Positions 8,541 through 19,608 of a stretch of 64,000 nucleotides of DNA are shown here, one piece after another (the stretch's first letter is position 1; each line of letters begins with the position of its first letter). This stretch comes from Coprinellus micaceus. Taxonomy: Eukaryota; Basidiomycota; Agaricomycetes; Agaricales; Psathyrellaceae. Location of the stretch: assembly GCA_951394405.1 (NCBI GenBank), contig OX596346.1, positions 1,798,001 to 1,862,000 of the forward strand, written 5' to 3'. The notes under the pieces were generated by a model, which was not told the DNA's origin, did not search any database, and saw only the letters and a program-made list of their open reading frames with translations. The position numbers and the translations under genes were made by a program.

Positions 8541-10878
8541 ATGGCCGTCTTCTCTCTTCCCATTCCAACTGATACCAACGTCTTGTTGCTTGCTGCGGTG
8601 CCCATCTTGACCGCTGCTGTCTGGTATCGCATCCAGCGACGCCGCCACTTTAATCTCGACGCGGTTCGTGGCCCTGCCTGTAGCTCATGGCTCTACGGTA
8701 AGCTGGCGTGATTCACCATCAAGGCCGCTTTGATCTGACTGGCATGCTCGTTTTTCCTTACAGGCAATGTCCACGAGATGCTCGCAGGCGAGCTTGGAGA
8801 GCTCGAGCGGGAATGGGCCAGTCAACATGGAGACATCGTCCGCCTGCAAGCCCCATTCAACGTAAGACTCACTCGCACATCTTGCAAAGGCTGTGCTAAC
8901 AAAGTAGCTCTGTAGAGCCCTGTTCTCCTCGTCATGGATCCCAAAGCAGTACAGCATGTCTTCACATACAGTGTCGACAACTTCCACCTTGACCGAGAAC
9001 GTAACTTTTTCTCGGAAATCTTGCTTGGAAATGCCCTTCCAGTTATTGATGGGGAGAAGCACAAACGCCAGAGGAAGGTAACCCCCAGTCAGCGACACTG
9101 TACCCCATTCGCTATTAACGACTTTACCAGATCCTCCTGCCCGGTTTCAGCGCGGCCGAGGTCAAGTCCCATCTTGGCCTGTTCACGATGGATGCTGGCA
9201 AGGTCGGTCCACCACTGACTCTTTCAAGATGCGCGAGACTAAACGATATGCCTATACCAGCTCGTCGAGAAGTGGAAGAAGCATTTGGACAAGGCCAACG
9301 TCAACTCCGCCGTGATCAACACGACGTCCGACATGACCAAGGCGACGCTCGATGCCATCGGTATCGTCGCCTTCGACTACACCTTTGACGCCTTGGACGA
9401 CAAGGAGAACGAGCTGACGAAGGCATACCAAGATATTCTGTGAGTCTTCCCATCTGTTTCGCGTTTAATTATGCAGGGTGCTCACGGTCGACCCTTCACT
9501 AGTTTCACCCTCTTCGGAAAGCCCCGACCACAGGATGAGCTCTTCCTGTCGATTATGGGCTTCCTCCCCGCCAGCGTCGTCCGCCTCCTCCTCAGGAAGG
9601 GTCCCATCCCCAAGCTCCAGCGCGCGCAGGCGGCGACGAAGCTTGCGGACGGCCTTATTGAGCGGAGCTTGCGCGACAAGCAGATCCAAGCATCAGTGGA
9701 GCACGACAAGTCCAAGAAGGATATTCTGAGCTTGATCTCCAGGGCATACACCTCGGATAACGACAAGATGAGGCTCACCGACTCCGAAATGGTGTCGACG
9801 ATGAAGTGAGCTTTTTGCATGCTATCTTCACGAGTATCAGAGTCTGACTGGTTATCAGGACCATGATCCTTGCCGGAAACGATACGACTTCCACGAGTTT
9901 GACTTGGGCTTTGTATGAATTGGCCAAGCATCCTGAGTTCCAGGCGGATCTTCGACGCGAGATTCACGAGAGGAACACATGGGAACCAACGTTCAAGGAG
10001 CTTGAGAGCATGCCTCTCCTCAACGCCACTGTTATGGTATAGCGTTCCTTCAAAGTGAGGTAACTTATTTGCTAACCATGGGTCCAGGAAGTGCTCCGAA
10101 TGCAGCCATCTCTCGGAACGGTCTACCGTCAGCTGGTCGTTGATGAAGTTCTCCCGCTGTCCACTCCTCTCAAGCTAAAGAACGGTCGTGAGATCAGTGA
10201 ACTCCCAGTGCCCAATGGTACCAAGATGTTGGTTTCAATCGAGGCCTACAACAGGCACCCGGATATATGGGGTCCCGATTCCGGAGAATTCAATCCACGC
10301 AGGTGGTTGGATGCGAATGGAAAGTTGGGTATGAAGGGATACAGCGATACGTTCGTGCTCTTGTCTTCTGCTTGAGGACGTTGCGTCGAGCTGATTTCGC
10401 CATTTCTCCACCCACAGCATGACCTTTGGCCATGGAGCAAGGCGATGCCTAGGTCCGTATGGTCGCCCGCCACCCAGATAGCCTTTCAATACTGATTATC
10501 ATGCTTGTCTGACTTGTCATCGGCGAATTCCACAGGCTGGAGATTTGCGTGAGTTCTCCCGACACCTTAAAACGTTCGTAATCCGGAGTATTGACATGCT
10601 GGTCTTATTTTAGTGTCCTCGAGATTCAAGCGTTCCTGTTCCAGCTTATCGGGCATTTGGAGTTCTCGCCTTCGGCCGGGTCTGAGAAGGTCATTCGAAG
10701 TGCGTTTCAAGCATGGCTTCCCGTTGCTCGTGTCTTGCTAACTTCTTTTGTTTTTCGCGACTTCTTTCTTTTTCTGCCGGCGATAGTGGGAGGTGCGATT
10801 CTTACTCCTATCGTCCCAGACGAGTTCGCAAAGGGCGCACAGATGCCCTTGACTGTTGGCTATGCAAAGATGGATTGA
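8541..10878 (+). CDS. Cytochrome P450 monooxygenase (12 exons)
   Basis: A heme-thiolate monooxygenase anchored in the ER by an N-terminal hydrophobic helix (about residues 12-28). Exons: 8541-8697, 8764-8861, 8916-9077, 9131-9202, 9261-9439, 9503-9805, 9859-10036, 10088-10350, 10418-10452, 10536-10548, 10614-10699 and 10787-10878. All phases close and give 545 residues, the usual length. Motifs in order: I-helix AGNDTT (329-334), ExxR (E384-V-L-R387), FNPRRW (PERF region) and heme loop FGHGARRCLG with the Cys ligand at 481. The exon encoding the residues just after the heme Cys is only 13 nt (10536-10548). This is a multi-intron P450 of the kind expanded in wood- and litter-decay basidiomycetes. 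The CYP family number cannot be assigned by eye. It sits near an MBOAT, a dehydrogenase and a tyrosinase, which may or may not be a pathway. Confidence 0.93.
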
Positions 10879-12012
10879 TAGGCTTCCCTTCGTGACGAAT
10901 GTTCCGCAAGGACGTCGCTTTCTGAGTCGTCATGCTATGATGTAGTTATGGGTCCCGCCACACCTTCCTGTAATTCGCCACCGCCATTAGACCCAAAGTA
11001 ATGATAGCTATCACAACGTCGGGACCCATACCTTTTCCCGTTTCTTATCTCCCCTGGTCGCAGAATGCGCTCGCTCAAAACAGGGAAGCACGCGATGGTG
11101 TACATATCGAGGTTATGGCGCCCACCTTCCAAGCTAGGAAGACACGTTTGTCAACGCACAGCACTGGGAAAGTTCCACGGCGTTTCATGCAAACCGTTTT
11201 CGAGGAGAAGTCGGACCTTCGTGGGGGGTAAGGATGGCGCAGGAGCTCGAACCTGCTGGGTTTTATGTTGAAAGGATTGAATTGGAAGGGGGGAACCGAT
11301 CTGATTCAGGGGTGACCACGGCTCGTTAAGCGCCCGTTACGCGTGCCTGCTTCATGATTAGGTTAGGGTCCGCCCACACGATCGCGCCAAGGACACCACA
11401 TTGGCTTGAGCCTCTCTCGGGCCTCTCTCAGTCTCGGTTAGCTTGGCTCGGCTGATCATGCTTCTGACTGTTAGCTTCAGTCATCGGACCTGAATTCTAG
11501 GGTGGCAGGTGCTGAGGCAATTCTCAGGAGGACGCAGAAAGACCTCTTATCGAATCCGTACGTGTTGCGGAGGAGACACGACGGGCATCCTCGCATTTAC
11601 GGCACGTCAGTCCGTCGATGTATTACTATCTGGACCGCCACGTATGGGAATGTCTGTGGGCTTGTATCGAACGTGTGTGGGGCGCAAGCCAATCATCAAT
11701 TCGCTTCTATAGTCGTGTGCCACTATAGTGCCTAACAGGCCTTGCACGTTCTTGGCCACACGAGCGTTTCACGAGCACTGGCCCGGTCATATTCCAAGGT
11801 CCCCATGATGGGCTATCACTATAGTTCAATAACCCAGCCGCCCCTCGAATGCGGAATGGCGATCTGCCCCCTCCTTCTTCCATTACCCACTTGCTCATCG
11901 TCGTGAACACCATCCCATCGCCGATAAACGACGCCTCTTCACATCCCCCGACCCTCTCACAACCATTTCCCCACCTACAACTGCGCCAGCGGCCCCGCAC
12001 CACAACGCCTAA
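10879..12012. other. Intergenic, nothing recognised
   Basis: About 1.1 kb between the P450 and the bHLH gene. Only short, motif-free frames occur. A tRNA T-arm-like segment near 11235-11260 lacks the rest of a tRNA. The last 200 bases are pyrimidine- and C-rich on the plus strand, like a fungal promoter/5' UTR. Confidence 0.4.
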
Positions 12013-13191
12013 ATGCAACCCCGCAAAACTACCGCAATGGAGGTCACCTCGGATGACGCAGAAGCACCTCCACCCGCAGCGCCAGCACCAGGCCCAGCAA
12101 AACGAGGCAGAAAACCGGGGCCTTTGTCTCGTGCGGCACGGGAGGCACAGCGTCGTCTAAACCACTCTATCATCGAGAAGGCGCGTCGGACGAAGATCAA
12201 CGATGCACTTGCGACGCTCAAGGAGATGGTTCCCACTGACTATGCACAAGCAAAGTCCCCCATTCTCGGGCCAGTCGATTCTGAGGGAGAGGAGGACGTT
12301 GACGACTACCAGCCGGGTTCGTCGAGCAAGTCGAAGAAGGCCGCAAAGAAGCCGGAGAAGGAGAAGGAATTCAAGTTGGAGATCCTCGTCCGGACGGTGG
12401 CATATATGAAGGACTTGATTGGGCGGGTTTCAGATCTCGAGAAGGAAGTTGGCGAGGGGGGATCCCCGATGCAGGACGACCCCTCTCAGCTGGAGCTGCA
12501 AACGAGAAAACGTCCCCGGAGCAGGAGTGCTGAGGACTTGTTTGATGAGGAAGTCTCCTCGCGCCGACCGCGGAGGGACAGCTACCTCCCCTCTGGCGCG
12601 CCCCCTCGTCTGAGCGAAGCTGGTTCATCGTCTCATGCATCGTCGTCATCCAAGCCCATTCTAAACGGCCCACTCCCTTCCATTTCCTCATGGCTCCCAG
12701 AGTCCGTCGCCCTCGACCCCCGCCTCCGCCCTCTGAACCCAGCACAGTCACCACAAGAACCCTTCCCCTACCTCCCTTCCCCGCCTTCCTCTACCCACTT
12801 TAAACCCACCAGAACGTCGTACCTCCCTCCCACCTTGAGCCTCGCCTCGATGAGCATGTCGTCCATGAACTCGTCTTCAGCAGGCGCCCCGAGCCTGCGG
12901 ACGCCCGAGGACGAGACTGCGGCGAACCTGCTCATCCAGATGTCGACGTCTCCACCATCTAAACACGCAGCACCCACTCCCCCGCCGTCAATATTGAGCT
13001 CGAGTTCATCCGCATCGACGTATAGTGAAGGCGCGAGGTCGAGTTTGTCGAGTAAAGGGAAGGGGCCTGCGACACCAAACCGCCTCGCCGCCGAGCGACG
13101 GCCTCACTGGAAAACGACGTCCGATCGGTTCATGGCTCAGACCCCTGCTTCGTTACTTGGGTTGGGGCACATTTGGATGCCAGAACATTGA
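12013..13191 (+). CDS. bHLH transcription factor with an extended loop
   Basis: A nuclear DNA-binding regulator of 392 residues in a single exon. The basic region and helix 1 are at about 47-73 (HSIIEKARRTKIN). The diagnostic His51, Glu55 and Arg59 occupy basic positions 5, 9 and 13, the class-B pattern that predicts binding to CACGTG E-boxes. Helix 2 (FKLEILVRTVAYMKDLI) starts near residue 120, so the loop is about 45 residues, much longer than the usual 6-15, and is filled with Lys-, Ser- and Asp-rich sequence. A short leucine-bearing extension (RVSDLEKEV) follows helix 2. The rest is low-complexity Ser/Pro. A second in-frame ATG lies eight codons downstream (12037). No specific orthologue recognised. 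Candidate roles in fungi with this type include lipid or development control, but that is inference. Confidence 0.85.
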   Translation: MQPRKTTAMEVTSDDAEAPPPAAPAPGPAKRGRKPGPLSRAAREAQRRLNHSIIEKARRTKINDALATLKEMVPTDYAQAKSPILGPVDSEGEEDVDDYQPGSSSKSKKAAKKPEKEKEFKLEILVRTVAYMKDLIGRVSDLEKEVGEGGSPMQDDPSQLELQTRKRPRSRSAEDLFDEEVSSRRPRRDSYLPSGAPPRLSEAGSSSHASSSSKPILNGPLPSISSWLPESVALDPRLRPLNPAQSPQEPFPYLPSPPSSTHFKPTRTSYLPPTLSLASMSMSSMNSSSAGAPSLRTPEDETAANLLIQMSTSPPSKHAAPTPPPSILSSSSSASTYSEGARSSLSSKGKGPATPNRLAAERRPHWKTTSDRFMAQTPASLLGLGHIWMPEH

Positions 13192-13585
13192 TTTTCTTGG
13201 TGGTGGAGTTGGACGATGTTGCTTCCCTGATATCCAGCAATCCTTCAACGATCCCGTTGTGCATTTTCTGTAGGAATTATTTTATGTCATTAAGGAGGTA
13301 GAATTGTAGAAATACCCGGGGATCAGAATGCCAATACCTCTGCTTGGCCTGGGGCCAAGGCACGCCCAGCCTCAAGGGAGCAGGACGAAAAGAGCGAGCT
13401 TGAGGAGGATCGTCCCGCGTTAGATCCGTCGGTCTCCCTTGATCTTATCTTATCCGGGGACACCAGGATCTTCCCCATCAATCCATCAATTTCTGCCTTC
13501 GCGTCACCGCAAGCGCGCAGGAACTTCAACTCACCTTCCGCCTCCATCTTCACCACCATATGCCTGGGGTCATAGCTCGAACATA
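13192..13585. other. Intergenic between bHLH and MTG2
   Basis: About 390 bases that should hold the bHLH 3' UTR and the MTG2 promoter. An open frame runs upstream of the MTG2 start from about 13439, but it adds no mitochondrial-type residues and is probably 5' UTR. Confidence 0.4.
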
Positions 13586-15420
13586 ATGCTGGCCGTACAT
13601 ATGGCGAACTGCTCAGGCAGGCTATGCGGTCGTCTACTCTTGGCCACAGCGTTTAGACGCTCATCCAACGTCCAACCTTTTTCAACATCAACGGTTGTAC
13701 AGCAGCCTCCGCCAAAGGATCCTGCTCAAAAGGCCGAGGAAGAGGCAAGGAAAAGGCAGCGTAAATCAGAGTGGAAGAGGAAGCAGGGGGTACGTCGCAA
13801 TTCTTCTCTGTTGAGGGAGGACCAACCTGACACTCCCTCCAGGGTCAGACCTTCCTTGACCATGTTATAATTACTGTTCGAGGAGGTTAGTTTCTCTTCT
13901 TGGAAGTTCGCCAGCGAAGCCGCGTCTAACCCCGAGGCTGTTTAGGGAAAGGAGGTGATGGTTGTGCGGCCTTTCACCGCGAGAAGTTCGTCCCATACGG
14001 CCCTCCTTCAGGAGCGAACGGCGGACGCGGCGGAGACGTGCATATTCTACCCACTCCCCATCTCACAACCCTCTCAAGCGTACCGAAGAAGGTCATCGGA
14101 GATGGTGGAAAAAACGGCCAGGGCTCATGGCTGAACGGCAAGAACGCGCCTCCGTACGTCATCAGGGTGCCTCTCGGTACAATTGTGCGAGAGCTACCCA
14201 TAGACGACCCTCGACGCGCAAAGGACGAATGGGCTGCCGAGGAAGAATCGCTAGAGGGACTGTCGTCGGAAGATCGCAGGGTCAAGATGAGGGAAAGGCG
14301 ATGGCTGCACTACCCAGGAGCAGGAGAGCAGAACGTGGGACGGGACTTCTTCCTGGACGCGGAGGGTACACAGTACAAGCTAGAACGCGAGAGGCGAATT
14401 GCTCGTCGGAGACGCGCCCTGGAGGAGCCAATACGACTTGACCTCGACAAAGAAGAAATCATCGAGCGACCAGTGGATGCTCCGTTGGGTATCAAGCAGA
14501 AGGAGCCACTTGGCCACCTGGTTGCTGCTGGTGGTGCCGGTGGATACGGCAACACCCACTTCCTCACCAAGGAGAACCGTTCACCGAAATTTGCAACACG
14601 TGGGCACGAGGGCGAGCGTATCACTTTGGAGCTGGAACTCAAGCTTTTGGCTGATATCGGCCTCGTCGGAATGCCGAATGCAGGGAAGAGCACCCTACTC
14701 CGCGCCCTGACTGGTGGTCGAGCGAAGACGGAGGTTGCTGGCTATGCATTCACCACTCTCAATCCCGTCGTCGGTATCGTCCGAGTTGCTGCGGACGGAA
14801 CCTGGGAGGGCAGCATCTCAGGATCCGAGATCCACGACGAAACTTGGCTGGAAGAGCAAGCAGAGGCAAAGCGGATGCAGGAGGGAGAGTTTGCGTACGC
14901 ATTGACTCGAAACCAGCAGTCGACGGACGACGAATACCTGTTGAAGATGGGCAAAGGGCACCATTTCGACATCTATGAAACCTTTAGGTTTACAATTGCC
15001 GATAACCCGGGGCTCATCTCTGAAGCTTCAGAAGACCGCGGTCTGGGCCACTCCTTCTTGCGATCCCTGGAGAGGTCCCCTGCACTTGTCTATGTCGTCG
15101 ACCTCTCTGCGCCAGCTCCTTGGGAAGAACTTCGCGTTCTTCGGGAGGAACTCGAGAAGTACCAACCCGGTATGAGCACCAGGGCTCGGCTGGTCATCGC
15201 CAATAAGGCCGACCTCCTGGCCGGCGAAGACTCCGAGACAGTCGTAATTGAGGCGCGGAACAAGTTGCGACAACTTGAGGAGTTTGTACAGCAGGAGATG
15301 ACACTCCCGGATGGCAGGCCTCTTGCTGTGGTACCCACCTCCGCCAAGTATAGTCAGAATCTGGATAGGGTTGTCGCTTTGATGCAGCAGTATGTGACCG
15401 AGGCACGAGATGCGCAGTGA
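13586..15420 (+). CDS. MTG2: Mitochondrial Obg-family GTPase
   Basis: An Obg/CgtA GTPase that assists assembly of the mitochondrial large ribosomal subunit. Exons 13586-13789, 13843-13885 and 13946-15420 give 573 residues. The N-terminal about 40 residues are Arg/Ser-rich without acidic residues, as expected of a mitochondrial presequence. The glycine-rich Obg fold follows, starting at QTFLDHVIITVRGGKGGDG and continuing through the PPSGANGGRGGDV stretch. The G domain has P-loop GMPNAGKST (about 324-332), G3 as DNPG (435-438) and NKAD (502-505). There is an acidic and basic insertion between the Obg fold and the G domain, common in fungal copies. Two candidate ATGs exist (13586 and 13601); I chose the first. 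Neighbours do not add information about its role. Confidence 0.93.
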
Positions 15421-18400
15421 CCCGGATGACCAGATGACATCACAGTCGACACTTCCAACGCCGTGTCGCCATGTTACTACCTCGATTCGCTTACGCCACA
15501 TTACGCCTCCTCGCACCTTCCTCGTCCCAATTCCATCCCCCCTCCATGCCATCTATCCTCATCCTATCCTCGTCTAATATCTCGATTTACCAAATCTACC
15601 ACCTGACTCATTCCAATGCACCCCAGTTTGTAGGTGTCCTTTCTCACCGATCCCTCTCGTTTACTTCATCTCCGTCTAGGGAGTTTCCTCGGAGGCCCTT
15701 TTCCTTTCACAACACCATGGGTGCTCATTAGAACAACTGAAATTATCTACGCGGCCGTGGGTTGGTCCTCGAGGGGGTTCACCCTGCAAGCGTACGGTGC
15801 GTCTTTGCCCAGTTGTTGCGCGGTGCCGCAGTGATCTCGGGGCGAATATCACGATCGTGTATCCTGAATCGAGCACGTAATCCTTGGCAATGGCAGGGTA
15901 CGCAGCGGTGAAACGCCCTTGCCCACACCTGGATCCATTTACTTCTGGTGCCCCACATTCTCCCTGTCCTTCAGGTGTCATTAAGCGGGCTGCCCGTACT
16001 GGGCCGCATCTGCTTTATCGGGTCGTGTGCCACCTCCCCGTCTGTTTGTGTTTACTGTCTCTCGCTCCTGGTTTTGCCCATACTGTGGTCTATATAGAAC
16101 AGGGGAGGTATGGGGTCACATCTGCCAGAAGAGCATATATGAGGACTGCACCTGACTGTCGGGGTTCTTTCTTTGGACCCCTTAATCCGACGCTCGTGGC
16201 GCCTCGGTCGAACGGTCCGATCCTTTCTTGGCCAGAGTTTTTCCTTTCTCAATGCGTAGCCCGAACCTGACATTCTCTGGGGCACCAGATTTGATTTGCA
16301 GGAGAATCTTTTCATTTTCTAGATTTCATTCGGCCAGTATGACGGTGTCGATGAGACCGGAGAGTAATCTGTGCAGTTGAAACTCGTCGCTGTTAAATAA
16401 CGCAAGGACGAGCGCCAGTGTATGAAAGCAAAGCCGAGGTCCCCACTATGAAGTGCGAGGAAGCCTACCTGACCATCCTTTCTGAGCTAGTGATACTTGT
16501 CAGTCCGTGGATGGTATGCGTTACCGTTGTCCTTGGTCTCATGATCAGATGTGATCTCAGCATCTATCTTACGTTCTGGTCCTTTCGCGTATGTCGGAGA
16601 CACTCAGACAAAGCAATGCTGCCCGTGAGCACGAGCACATTGAATTGACATGCCTGCGGCTATTCTAAGGGGCACGTAACGGCTTCAAGGCCTATCAAGG
16701 CCCCTATAGATAAGAGGTGTTCTTTCCTCTCGTTGACCCCTTCTGAACGTCATGGTGGTGAGGTGAAGTGGCGTGGGGTGGCTGACCTACCCAAAGAGGC
16801 CTAAGTTAACGGGAGACCAGAGTAAACCGGTCTCGATACTCATCGAGCCCTTTCCAGATCGTGTTAGATGTATACCCCGTGGGCTCAGCGTGTAGGTTGA
16901 GGATTGAAAATCAAATTCAATGCCCACGCAGTAAACAGGCCTCCATATGTTACATGCAACAGCTCTGTAGGCACAGTATCGCGTACGGGTACGGGCTTCA
17001 TGGGGAGGAGGTCCCCGTCATTGCCTTGCGTTTTTGTCCATGAAGATCCAGCCACCAACACGAGCGCGGTAGTAGATAAGCGGGTTCGCCCTTACGACAC
17101 AGGGCTGTATTCGGTGGTGGAAATAGAAATGGACTTAACCGGATTGGAAGTGCTCTGGACCTTCGGATAGGTAGATACGGGAATAGCGTATGTCTAACCG
17201 TCTCACCTGACATGTCAAGTCGTCGTCCCACTGCTTCCTGTATTTTTCGGAGGACGGGGTATGGGCATCACTTAAAAAGGCAATTGACGCGCGCTTACCG
17301 GCCACCGAGCCGAGTGTGCCGAGCTTGCCTTATGCGGACCACCTCCGTCCACACTCCCACCCCGCTCACAAAGAGCCAACCGAAACAGAATTCTGTTTTG
17401 TTGGCCCCGCCACGCCTTTATCACACATGGTGAGGCGGGAAAGGATGCGTTGGGTGGCATCGGTTGGGAGGCAAGGCGTGCGCGCGGCAGGCCACGGCAC
17501 AGTTCCGCCCTGCAGGGGTGCTGGACTGTGCTGGATGGTGCGTGGCCGAGCTCCGTGTCAGAAAGCGAGGCTACCTGCCGCGCGGGGTCTTTGTGTGCGT
17601 TCAGTGTGGCGAGTGGATATGATAGACGCCAAGTGTATCACAAGGAATTGGAAAACATTTCTTTAGGCGCGCGCTGCGCACACACGTTCCACCTATGTAC
17701 GTATGTACCCAGGCAATGGGTGTGTAGCTGCGTAACGTCAGCCTGCCCCAGGCCGCTTCCAGCCAAGGTTGAATATTACGACAGCGCATGCCAGACGAGA
17801 TGACATTTGCTGTCCTATTGCTCATCCCAACTCATCCCCAGGATGCTAGCTACTAGCTAGTGAATTCTCTTTCGTTGAAAACTGGGTCCGTGCAAATCGT
17901 CGAATATAAGAGACTCGGGAATCGCCAACTCGGGATGGTCATCCCGGTGGCGAGACAACTACAGCAACGGGCGCACGGACCCATTCGGGTGTCAGTCGGC
18001 ACCGTTCGTTTCTTGAGTTTTTGACGGAAAGGGCATGTACACATGTCAGAAAGGAAATGAAAATCGAGCCAAATTTGCTCTGGTTCCTCGATTTCGAAAG
18101 CGCACCTGCCTGCCTGCTGTTGGTTCTTTAAGGCGAATGGCCCCGAGACCTTCTAGCCGACGGTGAAGAGGGAGATACAGCGCCCTTTGAGAAGTCGAGT
18201 GGAGTGAGAAGAGAGAAGACTCAAGAAGACTTGGTGGTTGGCACAATCTTCAAACTTTACTGATTGTGTGTGAAGGCCTCGTCAAGCCGGCCGAGCTTCA
18301 ACAGTGGGGCTGTCTGGAGACCTCGGACCAGGTCCAGAGTCAATCCAAAGATGAGGTTAATCCATCAAACGTTATGCAGCCTCCGTCAACCCAGGTCTTG

Positions 18401-19608
18401 GGGGCTCTCGTTCTCGAAGTTGGCGAGTTATTGGGTGGTCCCCTGCCACATACTTCACTGGTTCGGAGCTTGGGAGAGGATCGTCGGTGAGCAGGCACGT
18501 TTCAATTGAAATGCATTGTTGGCTTCGTACCTGAGCACCGCGACAGCAAGCCCCAATTGGTCTCGTCCAATACAACGGCCTTGATCTCGCGATGTCATGG
18601 GGTTCTCTGTGAGAGAGTCAGCGGGTCAAGAAAAGGTTATCATCGATATTTGACGATTGAATAGAGCCTTCCAGATCCAGAAGTGGTAACGGAGAAAGGC
18701 ATTCAGCAACGCCACATCAGTGCGTGTATGTCGCCGTCGTCGGAGAGACGACGTCGAGACTTGGGACCTGGACGTTCGCCAGACCGCACGTAGATCTCGA
18801 GGAGGGCGGTCGACTGACAACCATTCGCGAGGTTATGAATCTCGGAGAGTATCATTCCAGGTCACGAATTGACCGCGGGGAGAAATGACAGGAAATGACG
18901 TTTCAGGCGCCGTTTCGCCAGTTTATGGAGATATTTGTTTTCGCACAGTTTTGGTTCCGTTTTAGCGTGGACGGGAGCAAATCTGGATATGGAGGTGTCA
19001 GAGTATGGCTCTTGGGTGGCCCCACCGAGGACAGAGGAAGTACCGAGTTGTGAGGGCCTGCACGTACCCATGGTCTCTGCCTACATACTGAGCTTGTGGA
19101 CGCCATCTCGAGGTCGGAACGGGGGCTTGCAGCTGGGTGGGAGATAATACTTGATCACGAAAGGATCTAAACCATTTCCAGCCCCATTTTGTGCGCCATT
19201 TGAATTCCTGGATGGAAATGTGTTGCGCCCAAGCTCAGGGACCCTACAGAGCCCGAGATCTCAGTGCCATCGCATTGGGCCTGAATGCATACCCTGCATC
19301 GTTGCTCGGGTCGTTGGTCCTGTTCACGTACCTTGTTTTCCCGTTCTCTTTTGGTTTCTTCACCTCGTCGCCTGCGGGCCCTCGTATCGCGTCCTCCAGG
19401 GCTTCCCCTTCCCCCCCCCTCCACTATCTCTGTAGTTAGGGTACTCAACGCGGCGTCGACATACCCGGTCCAAGAGACGTGTTCCATAAACTATCTCACC
19501 CCTCGTCACTTTTGCGCGCCGAAAATCCTGGCAACGACACGACTTTCGCCTGAGCTCGCCAACACCACCGCCTGGGAGCAGCTGTAACGATTCGAAGGAA
19601 ATACGAGG
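15421..19608. other. 4.2-kb region without recognisable genes
   Basis: The longest gene-free stretch of the window. I looked at both strands for protein motifs, tRNA, 5S rRNA, transposase or reverse-transcriptase signatures and terminal repeats and saw none. Frames are below about 150 codons and motif-free. The right end probably carries the promoter and 5' UTR of the large Zn2Cys6 regulator. Long non-coding transcripts or an unusually large regulatory region are possible but unsupported. Confidence 0.45.

Noticed and set aside
11228..11262. tRNA-like T-arm (GCAGGTTCGAGCTCCTGC on the minus strand)
   Set aside because: The stem-loop fits a T-arm, but there is no matching A box, anticodon arm or acceptor stem within 90 bases, so it is not a tRNA gene.
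13439..13585. Upstream extension of MTG2 to the ATG at 13439
   Set aside because: The extra residues do not look like a mitochondrial presequence, while the ATG at 13586 directly opens an Arg/Ser-rich one.
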